Below are positions 63,530 to 64,000 of a stretch of DNA of 64,000 nucleotides, in pieces. The DNA is from Amphiura filiformis (taxonomy: Eukaryota; Echinodermata; Ophiuroidea; Amphilepidida; Amphiuridae). The position numbers and the translations under genes were made by a program. Location: contig NC_092646.1 of the NCBI RefSeq assembly GCF_039555335.1, positions 34,687,380 to 34,751,379 on the forward strand, read 5' to 3'. Positions within the stretch are counted from its first letter, which is position 1. Every line of letters starts with the position of its first letter. Below the pieces are notes generated by a model, which searched no databases, was not told the origin of the DNA, and saw only the letters and a program-made list of their open reading frames with translations.

Positions 63530-64000
63530 GTGTCAAAGCTTGAGCTAGTTTTATAAATCAGGAGGTTGCAAACACAGGACACGAGTTTCTGACTTTGACA
63601 CTTTGGAAATAAAGGAAACGATGAACAGATGTTAGTCACAAGTCAGGAACGCGTGAACTCGGGGAAATTTCTCAAAAATCAAGATGTTCTTCAGTAAATT
63701 AGACAAATCGCCCAAAGACTTTGTACACCGAACACAGCTGCCAAATTTTCATCACGAGTACCCGAGTTCCTAAATTGAGTTGATTATTCAGAGGTCGGGA
63801 ATTGGGAATTCAGGATCGTCGTCCTAACTTCCCGTGTTCATGTATACATCGGAAGTAGGAAGTAAGGAAGTCGGGAAATGATGTCCTAACTTTCCAAATT
63901 CCCTAAATATATATAGTTCGGTAATCATTTCTCAAATTCCTCACTTTCCAACTTGTTACAACCCTGGATGCTCGGACATAAGTTTCTGAGTAGCAAACCC

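Overview
The window is 64 kb of AT-rich, intron- and transposon-dominated animal DNA. Coding sequence totals only about 1.1 kb, split by canonical GT/AG introns. Many short non-autonomous DNA transposons, foldback elements and satellites are present, together with a tRNA-derived SINE fragment, Penelope-type retroelement remains and an interstitial TTAGGG/CCCTAA run. The palindrome GTAGGCCTAC and its core recur throughout. Together these suggest a marine invertebrate deuterostome (echinoderm or hemichordate rather than vertebrate), but this is an inference and the species cannot be fixed from the sequence.

Layout: 1-39 kb holds no gene I can support. It has a 2.7 kb satellite array of about 98-bp monomers (1.66-4.4 kb), an oppositely oriented relative at 24.4-25.4 kb, scattered 141-149-bp repeats, at least a dozen inverted-repeat transposons (several nested), three copies of a TTAA-flanked 665-bp foldback element, a minisatellite, and a 200-N assembly gap at 28954-29153.

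From 50837 down to 39520 on the minus strand lies one gene that can be spliced from nine exons. Its product is a single-pass (type II) membrane protein: a short cytosolic tail, one transmembrane helix, then a cysteine-rich extracellular domain resembling the bacterial type-2 periplasmic (solute-binding family 3) fold. Exon phases agree across all junctions except one, between exons 3 and 4, where a micro-exon of about 10 codons has not been found. The last two exons of a close paralogue lie at 63169-61754, same strand and same phases, so this is a tandem duplication with the second gene running off the right edge.

The introns and the intergenic region carry transposons. One MITE lies 6 bp from the exon 1 splice donor, another starts 18 bp after the stop codon of copy 1 and is missing from copy 2. 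A 6.1 kb inverted-repeat element (51827-57912) has a diverged member of its own family inserted in it, and the empty site can be read from the inserted copy. Between the two paralogues lie two broken Penelope GIY-YIG endonuclease fragments, head to head.
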